Assembly: GCA_964614795.1 (NCBI GenBank)
Contig: CAZTME010000005.1
Location: 1-24,830 of the forward strand
DNA from: CAZTME01 sp964614795
Lineage (GTDB): Bacteria > Patescibacteriota > Microgenomatia > UBA1400 > PJMF01
Length of the DNA: 24,830 nt
Reading direction: 5' to 3'
A program made the translations under genes and the position numbers. The notes below the pieces were generated by a model. That model worked only from the letters and a program-made list of their open reading frames with translations, did not search any database and was not told where the DNA came from. Shown here piece by piece: positions 1-7,231 of the stretch (positions within the stretch are counted from its first letter, which is position 1; each line of letters starts with the position of its first letter).

Positions 1-311
<311 letters not shown>

Positions 312-462
312 AGTAAAAAACTTACTTGAGTAAATACCGCGTCTTAAAAAGACTTTGGTACTTGTTTGATTAGCTCTTGCTATTGTTATCTTTATTTTTA
401 TGTAAAGGATTGACAGATTTGCTGTTATCAATTTTGTATCAAAACTGAGTGACAGAAATCCA

Positions 463-475
463 TTGTTTAAGAGCA
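463..475 (-). promoter_or_regulatory. boxA-like antitermination site in rRNA leader
   Basis: On the minus strand the leader reads TGCTCTTAAACAA, one base short of the bacterial boxA consensus TGCTCTTTAACAA/TGCTCTTTAAACA bound by NusB-NusE. It lies about 150 nt upstream of the 16S 5' end, a normal place for rRNA boxA. No clear boxB was identified. The match is good but based on sequence alone. Confidence 0.6.
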
Positions 476-652
476 ACGGTTTTCCTGCCACCATGTCTGT
501 TTCAGATACTCTTCACTTTTTAACGATCAGGTTCTTCAGCAATTTGAACGCAAAGAAACTAAACGACGAATTTGTCGTCCGTTTGATTGCCTACAATATT
601 TGAGGAAAACTCAGTTTCTGCAAATGCAGACTTGAGCTTTTGAAGAAGTTGA

Positions 653-682
653 ATTATATACTAAGTCTTTAATAAAAAACAA
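653..682 (-). promoter_or_regulatory. Candidate rRNA operon promoter
   Basis: On the minus strand there is a perfect -10 TATAAT (658 to 653) and a weak -35 TTGTTT (682 to 677), 18 nt apart. A better -35 match, TTGACC at 689-684, is 25 nt from the -10 and therefore too far. AT-rich sequence upstream could act as an UP element. Transcription would start near 645. Confidence 0.5.
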
Positions 683-708
683 GGGTCAATTTTGGTCTAT
701 AATTAAGT

Positions 709-767
709 GACTTGTCGCGCAATAAGAAGATGAGCAAATGAATCGTGTTGTTATTATGCGACAAGTC
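709..767. repeat. Imperfect inverted repeat upstream of the PIG-V-like gene
   Basis: GACTTGTCGCGCAATAA (709-725) and TTATTATGCGACAAGTC (751-767) are inverted copies with 2 mismatches in 17 and a 25-nt loop. The right arm belongs to a longer motif that recurs in reverse orientation at 2181-2201 just after the gene, so the 839-2152 gene is bracketed by inverted copies. A shorter relative, TTCGACAAGCCTAG, lies at 15876-15889 between uvrB and the CofE-like gene. The function is unknown; it could be an operator, a REP-like element or an RNA hairpin. Confidence 0.55.
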
Positions 768-838
768 TAGTATGAGTCGCAGTAATTGATATAACTTTAT
801 TTTTTCATAAAAATTTTGACACAAATAATGACCTTATC

Positions 839-2152
839 ATGATTTTAGTCTTTCAAATTTTAATTATCAGTTTAGTTTTGTTTTTACTTGCAGATATATT
901 AAGATTATTTTGGTTGAAGCGAAAAGATCAAAATTTAGTTGTTGCTATCAACAAACAAAATGCCTCGAACTTCAAAACTGTTGAAGAAACACAATTGTTG
1001 AAAAAGTGGAGAAATAAAGAATACTTTGGCATTTTTTTTCTTGCCTTTAGCTCGAAGATTTTGCTCATGAACCTGCTCATTTTTTGGCAGTGGCTCAGAA
1101 GCGAACAGCCACTCAACGAATCATTTAACGGATTGTTTGTTGATGTCTTTTTGAAATGGGATGCATTTCATTATCTTAAGTTAGCCAATGAAGGTTATAG
1201 TGCGATAAATCATGATACGCTAATCGCTTTTTTGCCGGGCTATCCGTTACTACTAAAAATGATGTTTATTTTACCTTTTGATCAACTGTGGCTAGCGGTT
1301 ATTTTTAATTTGCTTATTTTCAGTTTTTGCGCAGTGTTGGTATGGCAATTGGCTTTTCAAGTAGCAGGAAGAAGTGTGGCTTGGAGATCTTTGTGGTTTT
1401 TATTAGCTTATCCAAGTGCGATTTTTTTTATTATCCCCTACTCCGAGTCTTGGTTTTTGCTTTTGATTGCTTTGTTTTTTCTGGGATTAATCAATAAAAA
1501 ATGGTGGCTGATAATTATTTCAGGATTTTTCGCGTCTTTGACCAAAAATCAAGGCATTTTGTTGGTTGTGCCTTTGTTGCTGATGGGAGCAAGTGAGCTT
1601 ATTAATATTCGGAAAAAAGGTGATTTGAAATTGATTTATAAACCTGAAAATTTGCATTTATTTTTCCAGTATTTTTTGGGATTTTTTGCGGTGATTTTTG
1701 GTTTTGCTATTTATTTGTTCATTAATTTTATTCACTATGGTGATTGGTTTGCATACTTGATTTTTCAGAAAAATAATTGGCATTCACAAGCCGGTTTTTT
1801 CTTATTTAATCTATGGAATCAAGTGGGTATGGCTGTGTCTGAAAATTTTACTCGTAGTCTGGTGATTTGGTGGCCTCAAGTTTTACTTTTTTTAATAACT
1901 CTTTGGCTAATTCGCGCGAGTTTAAATAAACATTTTCCACCCATTTTTGGCTTTTTTGCTTTGATTTACCTAATTTTTTCTTTTACTCCCACTTTTTTAA
2001 TTAGTGGCTTAAGGTATTTATCTGTTTTGCCATTTTTTTATATCATGCTGGGTTTGGTCTTTGAGAAGAAAAAATTTGCATTAACTTTAGCAATTGTTAT
2101 TTTAATGCAAATATATTTTAGCTGGGCATATCTTCAAAATTGGTTTTTATGA
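839..2152 (+). CDS. PIG-V-like membrane mannosyltransferase (GT-C fold)
   Basis: The 437-residue product is a polytopic membrane protein with about ten hydrophobic segments. Residues 107-112 read WDAFHY, followed by LANEGY and FLPGYPLLLK, the signature region of the PIG-V family (PF04188), in which the Asp is part of the active site. Around residue 190 it has YPSAIFF and PYSESWF, also typical of that family. Eukaryotic PIG-V adds the second mannose to GPI anchors. Bacterial relatives are presumed to transfer sugars from lipid-phosphate donors to envelope glycans, but the acceptor is unknown. The ATG at 839 has no Shine-Dalgarno sequence. A four-codon reading frame (828-842) ends overlapping it. 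TTGACA at 816-821 is too close to serve as the -35 of an upstream-starting transcript. It is the only plus-strand gene in the first 15.9 kb and converges on mnmA. Confidence 0.8.
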   Translation: MILVFQILIISLVLFLLADILRLFWLKRKDQNLVVAINKQNASNFKTVEETQLLKKWRNKEYFGIFFLAFSSKILLMNLLIFWQWLRSEQPLNESFNGLFVDVFLKWDAFHYLKLANEGYSAINHDTLIAFLPGYPLLLKMMFILPFDQLWLAVIFNLLIFSFCAVLVWQLAFQVAGRSVAWRSLWFLLAYPSAIFFIIPYSESWFLLLIALFFLGLINKKWWLIIISGFFASLTKNQGILLVVPLLLMGASELINIRKKGDLKLIYKPENLHLFFQYFLGFFAVIFGFAIYLFINFIHYGDWFAYLIFQKNNWHSQAGFFLFNLWNQVGMAVSENFTRSLVIWWPQVLLFLITLWLIRASLNKHFPPIFGFFALIYLIFSFTPTFLISGLRYLSVLPFFYIMLGLVFEKKKFALTLAIVILMQIYFSWAYLQNWFL

Positions 2153-2180
2153 AGAAAATGATCTGCGCAACCATACATCA

Positions 2181-2201
2181 GATTTGTCGCACAATAACAA
2201 C
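2181..2201 (-). repeat. Inverted copy of the GCGACAA motif after the PIG-V-like gene
   Basis: Read on the minus strand, this 21-nt segment matches the plus strand at 747-767 at 19 of 21 positions; the core is TTATTrTGCGACAA. It sits 28 nt after the stop codon of the 839-2152 gene in the convergent gap before mnmA. The gap (2153-2252) also holds a weak AATTTC/GAAATT hairpin but no clear terminator. Confidence 0.5.
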
Positions 2202-2252
2202 TCTATTTATTATTTTTTCTCAATTTAATTTATTCAAATTTCATCATCGAAA

Positions 2253-3338
2253 TTAAGATGTAATCACTCCACCGCCCAAGCAAAGCGTTTGTGAAGGATC
2301 CTGCCAATAAATAACTCCCGCCTGTCCTTCCGCAATACCCGTACTTGGTTGAGTTAGATTAACTTGCAAGCTTGTTGGGTTATTTTTAATGAGTTGACAT
2401 GGCAATAATTGGCCGGTGTGACGAATGCGAATAAGATATTGTTTTGAATAATCAGGTTCTTGATTGTTGATCCAGTGCAAATTGCTTAATTGAAAACTTG
2501 ATTGCAAAGTTTCGGCTCCCCTTCCCACTATTAATTGATTTTGCTCTGGATTTTTTCCCACGACGTAAAGAATTGGAAAATTTTCTTTGCTAGAAGATTG
2601 AATAAAACCGGATTTTATCGCATCTTTTTTATTTATTTCAAAACCATGGCGTTGGCCGATGGTGTAAAACCACAGCCCTTGATGAGAACCAATGATTCGT
2701 CCTTTTGTATCCACCACTTCTCCTGGATTTTCTCCTAATCTTTCTTTGAGGAAAGTGTGTACGTTAATTTCTCCAATGAAACAGATACCTGTGGAGTCTG
2801 GTTTACTTGAAACATGAATATTGCGTTTTTCAGCTTCAATTCTAACCTGAGATTTTTGCAAATTAGCCAGTGGAAAAATGGTGTGCTGAAGTTGTGATTT
2901 GTTTAACAAATATAGAAAATAAGTTTGATCTTTATGAAGATCGGCCGGAATGATTAATTCTCCTTCTGGATTTGATTTGGCGTAATGACCAGTTGCCACT
3001 GCGTCAAAACCACTTGCCATTGCCCAATCATAAAACATACCAAACTTGATTTCTTTATTGCACATCACATCTGGGTTGGGTGTTCTACCGGCTTGGTATT
3101 CGGCAAAAAAATACTCAACCACTTTTTCCTTGTATTCTTTCTTAAAATCCAAAACTTGAAAAGGCAAATTTAAACTCAGGGCTACTTTAAGTGCGTCCGC
3201 TCTATCTTCATCCGCCCTACACCCGGGCGAGCGCCAACACTCCAAAAACACTCCCGTCACTTGATGACCTTGTTCTTGTAGTAAATGGGCACAAAGAGAG
3301 GAATCCACTCCTCCGGACATGCCAAGAGCGATGTGCAT
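2253..3338 (-). CDS. mnmA: tRNA-specific 2-thiouridylase MnmA
   Basis: MnmA puts sulfur on C2 of the wobble uridine (U34) of tRNA-Lys, -Glu and -Gln in the cytoplasm, using ATP to activate the base and persulfide sulfur. The 361-residue length is normal for the family. The N-terminal PP-loop reads GMSGGVDSS (residues 6-14). The two catalytic cysteines are at their expected places: Cys93 in NPDVMCNKEIKF and Cys186 in DSTGICFIGE. GTGHYA-type adenine-binding sequence (ATGHYAK, about 115-121) and the C-terminal beta-barrel end are also present. It is transcribed alone, with an extended -10 promoter just upstream. No cysteine desulfurase is visible nearby. Confidence 0.96.
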   Translation of the reverse strand: MHIALGMSGGVDSSLCAHLLQEQGHQVTGVFLECWRSPGCRADEDRADALKVALSLNLPFQVLDFKKEYKEKVVEYFFAEYQAGRTPNPDVMCNKEIKFGMFYDWAMASGFDAVATGHYAKSNPEGELIIPADLHKDQTYFLYLLNKSQLQHTIFPLANLQKSQVRIEAEKRNIHVSSKPDSTGICFIGEINVHTFLKERLGENPGEVVDTKGRIIGSHQGLWFYTIGQRHGFEINKKDAIKSGFIQSSSKENFPILYVVGKNPEQNQLIVGRGAETLQSSFQLSNLHWINNQEPDYSKQYLIRIRHTGQLLPCQLIKNNPTSLQVNLTQPSTGIAEGQAGVIYWQDPSQTLCLGGGVITS

Positions 3339-3353
3339 GATGATATATTCAAT

Positions 3354-3362
3354 ATTATAACA
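3354..3362 (-). promoter_or_regulatory. mnmA promoter, extended -10
   Basis: On the minus strand TGTTATAAT (3362 to 3354) is a perfect extended -10 box. No -35 match is visible. The -10 box ends 15 nt before the mnmA ATG, so the 5' UTR would be only about 8-9 nt and has no room for a normal Shine-Dalgarno sequence. The rest of the 3339-3551 gap shows nothing else convincing. Confidence 0.55.
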
Positions 3363-3551
3363 AGATTTATTTATGGAACTCGCTTGAGTGATTTTGTGGT
3401 TATATTAATAATTATAAGTTTTTATGCGATATTTATGTCATCAGAATTCGCAGATATTTATCATTTTGAGAGAAATAAAACAAAAATCTTTGATTCAATT
3501 CTGTTATCGGCGATTAACAATTTTTGAAAAAAAGCCATGGAAAAAAAATGA

Positions 3552-4490
3552 CTAATCAATCAATTGATTAATATCACTAAGTGTTATTATTGAATCAACA
3601 TATGAACTCTTATCAAGAGCGAAAAGTGGTAGAGTAATCTTTTGATACCTCAAACTGTTATTATTAATTTCCGCTATATCATCTAAAGATAGCTTTCCAG
3701 CGAATAATAAATTAATTTTATTGTGATTTTCTATTATCCATTTTGAGACTTTAACTGCGCCCTCAAGATAAATATGGCTTTTTGCAAGTCCTCCAGGTAG
3801 TGAAGTGTCGGTTAATCCTCTTTTTAACTTCATTGTTAAATTCCATGCAATTTGATCTTCAATGTTATATTGCTTGAAAAAATCAAAAACTGTTCTGAAT
3901 GATTTTTTTTGCGCAACGCATTCGCCAGCGGTAGTTAAAAACTGTTTTGTAAACGGCTGAGGATTTGATTGATATGTATTTAATAAAGCCAATCCTTCTT
4001 CAGTAATTCTTGAATTAATAAAGTTTTTTGGATAATGGTCTTTCCATATTTGATGAGAATGATTAATTCTTCGCAGATAATGAGTTTGAATTTCATGATC
4101 GAGAATCTGTTGAATATCATTCGAATCTAAACTAATTGGTGTACGAATGTGCAAGCCCTTTTTTGAAAGCATGATTCTGGCTGAAAATTGATTGCTGTAA
4201 AAAAAAGAAAGATTTGGTAGTTCTAAGGAACTTAGCAGTGAATTAATTTTTTCTTCAATTTCAAATTGCGTTAATACTTTTCCATTTTTAGAAAAATCCG
4301 GCGGTCCATATTTTTGAAGCATTTTTTGAACAAATGCTTCAATTTTTTGCGTAGGTTGGCCATATTGATTGAGAAATGAGACGTCGATAGGACTTGAATA
4401 TGAAAATTGCGGATTATAATCTTTCGAATTAAAAAACTTATCTTTTTCTTCTACAAGATTAATGGGAATCAATTGAGCGATTTTACCCAT
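3552..4490 (-). CDS. DUF1704/MATCAP-type zinc metallopeptidase
   Basis: The 312-residue protein matches the DUF1704 family (PF08014), whose animal member MATCAP is a tyrosine carboxypeptidase acting on alpha-tubulin. Bacterial members are often labelled flavohemoglobin expression-modulating QEGLA proteins. The zinc motif HExxxH is HEIQTH at 132-137. The third ligand region TEEGLA is at 163-168. A downstream conserved block, PGGLAKSHIYLEG, is at about 232-244. No signal peptide or membrane segment is seen, so it is probably cytoplasmic. Its ATG lies 2 nt after the stop of the ATP-grasp gene, making it the last gene of a tight three-gene operon. From the family it should remove a C-terminal residue; the substrate is unknown. 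The catalytic residues look intact. Confidence 0.85.
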   Translation of the reverse strand: MGKIAQLIPINLVEEKDKFFNSKDYNPQFSYSSPIDVSFLNQYGQPTQKIEAFVQKMLQKYGPPDFSKNGKVLTQFEIEEKINSLLSSLELPNLSFFYSNQFSARIMLSKKGLHIRTPISLDSNDIQQILDHEIQTHYLRRINHSHQIWKDHYPKNFINSRITEEGLALLNTYQSNPQPFTKQFLTTAGECVAQKKSFRTVFDFFKQYNIEDQIAWNLTMKLKRGLTDTSLPGGLAKSHIYLEGAVKVSKWIIENHNKINLLFAGKLSLDDIAEINNNSLRYQKITLPLFALDKSSYVDSIITLSDINQLID

Positions 4491-4492
4491 AT

Positions 4493-5782
4493 TTATGCTT
4501 CCGCCTTGACCAAGAAACCGCCAAGGTCTCGACGGCCAAGCTCTACTTGATGACCACCGCGATTAAGACGCTTGGATACTACCATGGCACATTTAATATT
4601 CTTGTTTTTCAGCTTAATTTTTACCTCAACAACCGGCGCCAAACCTTCTTTTTTTTCCTGCTGATACCATAATAAATTTTCCGGATCTGTCAAATCTAAA
4701 TCACGAACTAATGACTCTGCGATGGCGCTGCGAAAACGACCGGTATTAATAAAAACCTTGCTAGTATGAGGTTTTTTTAGCGCATCAAAAACTATAATTT
4801 CTTCGGAAGCATGAACGATCGGCGTTTCTTCACCCACCAATTTTTCACTAAATGAGGCTGCAAACAAAGATTGAGCGATTTTTACTCCGTGCTCTACACT
4901 TAAAACATTCAATCCGCGCACTCGTTCCAATCTGCGTAGTAAACCGGCTCCATTAGCGTTTTGAATGGTTAATCCCGGTCGAGCATTGAGTTCCACCACC
5001 ATAGGGCCTTTTGTTTCTGAAATGAACAGATCGACTCCGGCATAATTCAGTCTGGCAACTTGTGTGGCTTTAACCGCAGTTTTCAACAAAGTTTGCCAAT
5101 TGGGCAACTTAATGCCTCTTAATTTTGTTTTTGAATTGGGAATAGTGGCCAGCGGTTTGCCTTTGCCGGTGCAGGCAAAAGTGGTAATGCCTGTGGCTAG
5201 ATCTACACCCACAGCGATAGCTCCTTGATGAACGTTGGCTCGACCCTCGGACTCTTTAGTCGGCAAACGCACCATGGCCATCACTGGCACCATGTTAAAA
5301 ACAATCACTCGAATGTCTGGAGTGCCTTTGTAAACGTACTTATGAAAAATAGGATGAATGGGAATTCTCTCCTGAATAATTACAGTATGAGGACCGCCAA
5401 AATGACTATACTGTCCTTCCAAAATATCAAAGCAATGCAATTTTACATCGTCTAAAGACCATTTTTTACCCATTGCGTCTTGCCAGGCTGGTTCTTCTTC
5501 AGCCAAGGAAACTTTTTTGCGAAAAATCACCACTCCTTTTCCTGCCAAACCGCTGGTCGGTTTAACCACAAAATTCTCTGATAATTTATTCCAATCAAAT
5601 TCATTCACATCTTCAGTAGTGGCGAATAAACCGAAAATTTTGGGTGTTGGAATTTCATGTTGCTCCATCAAAATATTGGTGGCAATTTTTGAATTGGCAA
5701 TACTTTTGGCACCAGCGGAATTAAGGCTGGTAAAAAGCTGATTGCGAGCATTCATTCCTAATATATCGGACGCTTTTGGCAT
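4493..5782 (-). CDS. ATP-grasp alpha-L-glutamate-ligase-like protein fused to retropepsin-like domain
   Basis: Residues 1-~310 match the RimK-related ligase family (TIGR02291 type): GMNARN (9-14), FVVKPTSGLAGKG (71-83, Lys74 for ATP), PDIRVIVFNMVPVMAMVRLP (from 155), ANVHQGAIAVGVD (about 183-195) and the metal-binding VELNARPGL (263-271, Glu264 and Asn266). Such enzymes join an amino acid to a carboxylate through an acyl phosphate. Residues ~325-429 resemble the RimK-associated aspartyl-protease-like domain (PF05618), with the conserved end LGRRDLGGFLV (415-425). The catalytic DTG is replaced by NTG (346-348), so this domain may bind rather than cut peptides. The gene starts 13 nt after the 7TM gene and is followed 2 nt later by the MATCAP-type gene. 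The ligated amino acid and acceptor are not known. Confidence 0.88.
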   Translation of the reverse strand: MPKASDILGMNARNQLFTSLNSAGAKSIANSKIATNILMEQHEIPTPKIFGLFATTEDVNEFDWNKLSENFVVKPTSGLAGKGVVIFRKKVSLAEEEPAWQDAMGKKWSLDDVKLHCFDILEGQYSHFGGPHTVIIQERIPIHPIFHKYVYKGTPDIRVIVFNMVPVMAMVRLPTKESEGRANVHQGAIAVGVDLATGITTFACTGKGKPLATIPNSKTKLRGIKLPNWQTLLKTAVKATQVARLNYAGVDLFISETKGPMVVELNARPGLTIQNANGAGLLRRLERVRGLNVLSVEHGVKIAQSLFAASFSEKLVGEETPIVHASEEIIVFDALKKPHTSKVFINTGRFRSAIAESLVRDLDLTDPENLLWYQQEKKEGLAPVVEVKIKLKNKNIKCAMVVSKRLNRGGHQVELGRRDLGGFLVKAEA

Positions 5783-5795
5783 AAAAAGTGAAAAA

Positions 5796-6734
5796 TTATT
5801 TCTCGATAATATCTTTAAATCTTAAATATTCCAATAAACGCAAACCACTGTACTTGCCCACAGCAATATTCAAGAATGCTACGATAATTAAAGTTAATTC
5901 CGGATTGAGAATCACCGCTTGTTGAATGGTGGTGGAAGCAATTAAAAATGAGGAAATAGTAGCCAAAAAGATTGTTTCCACAGTTAAACGAATAGCTTCC
6001 GATTGTGAACTCATTAACTGCGTTTCCATAAAATTCTCGCTCAGAAGCATAATAATTAAAATGGTAAATATATTGAGAGAATAAAAAACGGACATGCCAA
6101 AAAATCCTGTGGTAAGAAGAAAAAGTAAAACACCTATGGAAACCGCCCACATCATCATGGCAGTTCTGGGTAAGTATTGAAGTTTTAAGTGACGCATGAC
6201 TTTTCGGGCAATCATGGTAGTTGCCAAAACGATGAGAAACAACGTGATGCCGTTAAAAATACCGGTAGAGACAAAAGCTACCGCCAATACCGCCGGTGTA
6301 TAAACACCAAAACCTCGCAGACCAATCATGTGTCGAGAAAAAGCAATGAAAAATGAGACAATGGGAAAAATCAGAAGCAAAACGATCGTATTGGCAGGCA
6401 CTCCATTTTCAACCGAAGTGCGAATCGCTCGTTGCAAAATATTCAATGGTGAAGGATTTGTAACCGGATTTTCCTCAAGAAGCATGACAAGCTTATCTTT
6501 CTGTTTGCCTCCGGTTTCAGTAATATCTTTATCTTTTTTCTCCTGAATTACCAAACTGGCGGTTTGAGAGGCAGTGGCACTTTCCGTCGCCTGAGCTGAG
6601 GGAGTAGCTGAATCTGTAGCCACCAACTCCATTTCCAACAATTCAAAAGGCTCAGATTGAGCCTTGCTTTGTGAAGGATTAATCGAGAAACAAACAAATA
6701 ATAAAATGAGGGGAAAAATGATGCGTAAAATCAT
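5796..6734 (-). CDS. 7TM membrane protein of the transglutaminase-associated (7TM_transglut) family
   Basis: The 312-residue product has an N-terminal signal-like segment (residues 1-25), then a Ser/Thr/Ala-rich extracytoplasmic stretch (~28-95), then about seven membrane helices from 115 to 300. The segment GLRGFGVYTPAVLAVAFVSTG (from ~138) matches the signature of the 7TM module (PF14402) that in other bacteria follows an inactive transglutaminase domain and sits beside RimK-like ligases. Here the transglutaminase domain is absent and replaced by a short low-complexity linker. It is the first gene of the operon with the ATP-grasp and MATCAP-type genes. Its role is probably envelope anchoring, export or sensing for the ligase product; this is inferred from context. 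The start codon lies 7 nt from a perfect -10 box, so the mRNA may be leaderless. Confidence 0.8.
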   Translation of the reverse strand: MILRIIFPLILLFVCFSINPSQSKAQSEPFELLEMELVATDSATPSAQATESATASQTASLVIQEKKDKDITETGGKQKDKLVMLLEENPVTNPSPLNILQRAIRTSVENGVPANTIVLLLIFPIVSFFIAFSRHMIGLRGFGVYTPAVLAVAFVSTGIFNGITLFLIVLATTMIARKVMRHLKLQYLPRTAMMMWAVSIGVLLFLLTTGFFGMSVFYSLNIFTILIIMLLSENFMETQLMSSQSEAIRLTVETIFLATISSFLIASTTIQQAVILNPELTLIIVAFLNIAVGKYSGLRLLEYLRFKDIIEK

Positions 6735-6741
6735 GACCTAT

Positions 6742-6770
6742 ATTATACTCTTTTTGAATGAAGTTGTCGC
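6742..6770 (-). promoter_or_regulatory. Promoter of the 7TM/ATP-grasp/MATCAP operon
   Basis: On the minus strand there is a perfect TATAAT (6747 to 6742) and a 4/6 -35 match, GCGACA (6770 to 6765), with 17 nt between. The ATG begins 7 nt after the -10, which places the expected transcription start at or within 1-2 nt of the start codon. The -35 falls inside GCGACAA, the core of the repeat seen at 709-767 and 2181-2201. Confidence 0.6.
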
Positions 6771-6780
6771 CTCAATGAGA

Positions 6781-7158
6781 TCATGGCAAAACCGCATCTA
6801 AAATTTGATAAATTAATTTCTCAAGCAAGGCCAAGCAGAAACTAATGATTACCAATAACAGTACGCCAGAAATGGAAAAACCAAAAAAAATGAAACTATG
6901 AATTTTAAAACCCGGAACCAACCAAAAAATAAACCAAATTAGGAAAAAACTCACTAAACTGCCAATTACTCCAAAACTAACAATATTAAATGGTAATAAA
7001 AGAATTTTTAAAATCGGGTTTAGTATTGTTTGTAACAACCACCAAAGTCCCGCTAACATCAAGATAGCATAAACATTGCTGGCGGATGCCAAGGGTGTAA
7101 AAGTTAAGAGCCAAACAGCAGACAAGGAAGAAACTAAACTGATAAAAATCGATCTCAC
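6781..7158 (-). CDS. Four-TM phage-holin-family-IV-like membrane protein
   Basis: The product is 125 residues with four hydrophobic segments. The pattern NPILKILLLPFNIVSFGVIG (46-65) followed by FWLVPGFKI matches the PF04020 family, small membrane proteins often annotated as phage holin family IV or mycobacterial 4TMS holins. Despite the name most are chromosomal and their role is unknown; there are no phage genes around it. The only in-frame start at the N-terminus is GTG at 7158. An out-of-frame ATG at 7162 overlaps it. A strong promoter (7165-7193) ends 6 nt upstream, so the transcript is probably leaderless. It lies between uvrC and the ligase operon but has its own promoter. Confidence 0.75.
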   Translation of the reverse strand: MRSIFISLVSSLSAVWLLTFTPLASASNVYAILMLAGLWWLLQTILNPILKILLLPFNIVSFGVIGSLVSFFLIWFIFWLVPGFKIHSFIFFGFSISGVLLLVIISFCLALLEKLIYQILDAVLP

Positions 7159-7164
7159 TCATTT

Positions 7165-7193
7165 ATCATAGCAAAAAAACAAATTGTTGTTAA
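7165..7193 (-). promoter_or_regulatory. Strong promoter of the holin-like gene
   Basis: On the minus strand there is a -35 TTAACA (7193 to 7188, 5/6 match), a 17-nt spacer ending in TGC, and a -10 TATGAT (7170 to 7165, 5/6 match, extended). It is the best-formed promoter in the window. The GTG start is 6 nt after the -10. Confidence 0.7.
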
Positions 7194-7231
7194 ATTGAGG
7201 CTGGACTGGGAATTTGCATTAGTTACCCGGT

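Larger units (their letters stand above)
312..838 (-). promoter_or_regulatory. rRNA operon leader and divergent intergenic region
   Basis: This 527-nt region has no convincing protein gene. Read on the minus strand, a promoter near 653-682 would give a leader of about 335 nt before 16S. The leader contains a boxA-like element (463-475), a small hairpin with arms GACGA/TCGTC at about 563-579, and another with arms TCTGC/GCAGA at about 617-630. An arm of the 16S processing stem is probably present, but its partner lies downstream of 16S outside the window. The part from 700 to 838 holds an imperfect inverted repeat and the start region of the plus-strand gene. A minus-strand reading frame running through 16S into the leader is not a gene. 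Confidence 0.7.

Noticed and set aside
3285..3527. 80-residue plus-strand frame starting antisense to the mnmA 5' end.
   Set aside because: Its first part is the mirror of conserved mnmA codons and the rest is AT-rich low-information sequence in the mnmA promoter region.
5815..6150. 111-residue minus-strand frame inside the 7TM gene.
   Set aside because: It is a shifted reading of strongly hydrophobic coding sequence, rich in His/Tyr/Cys as expected for an out-of-frame shadow.
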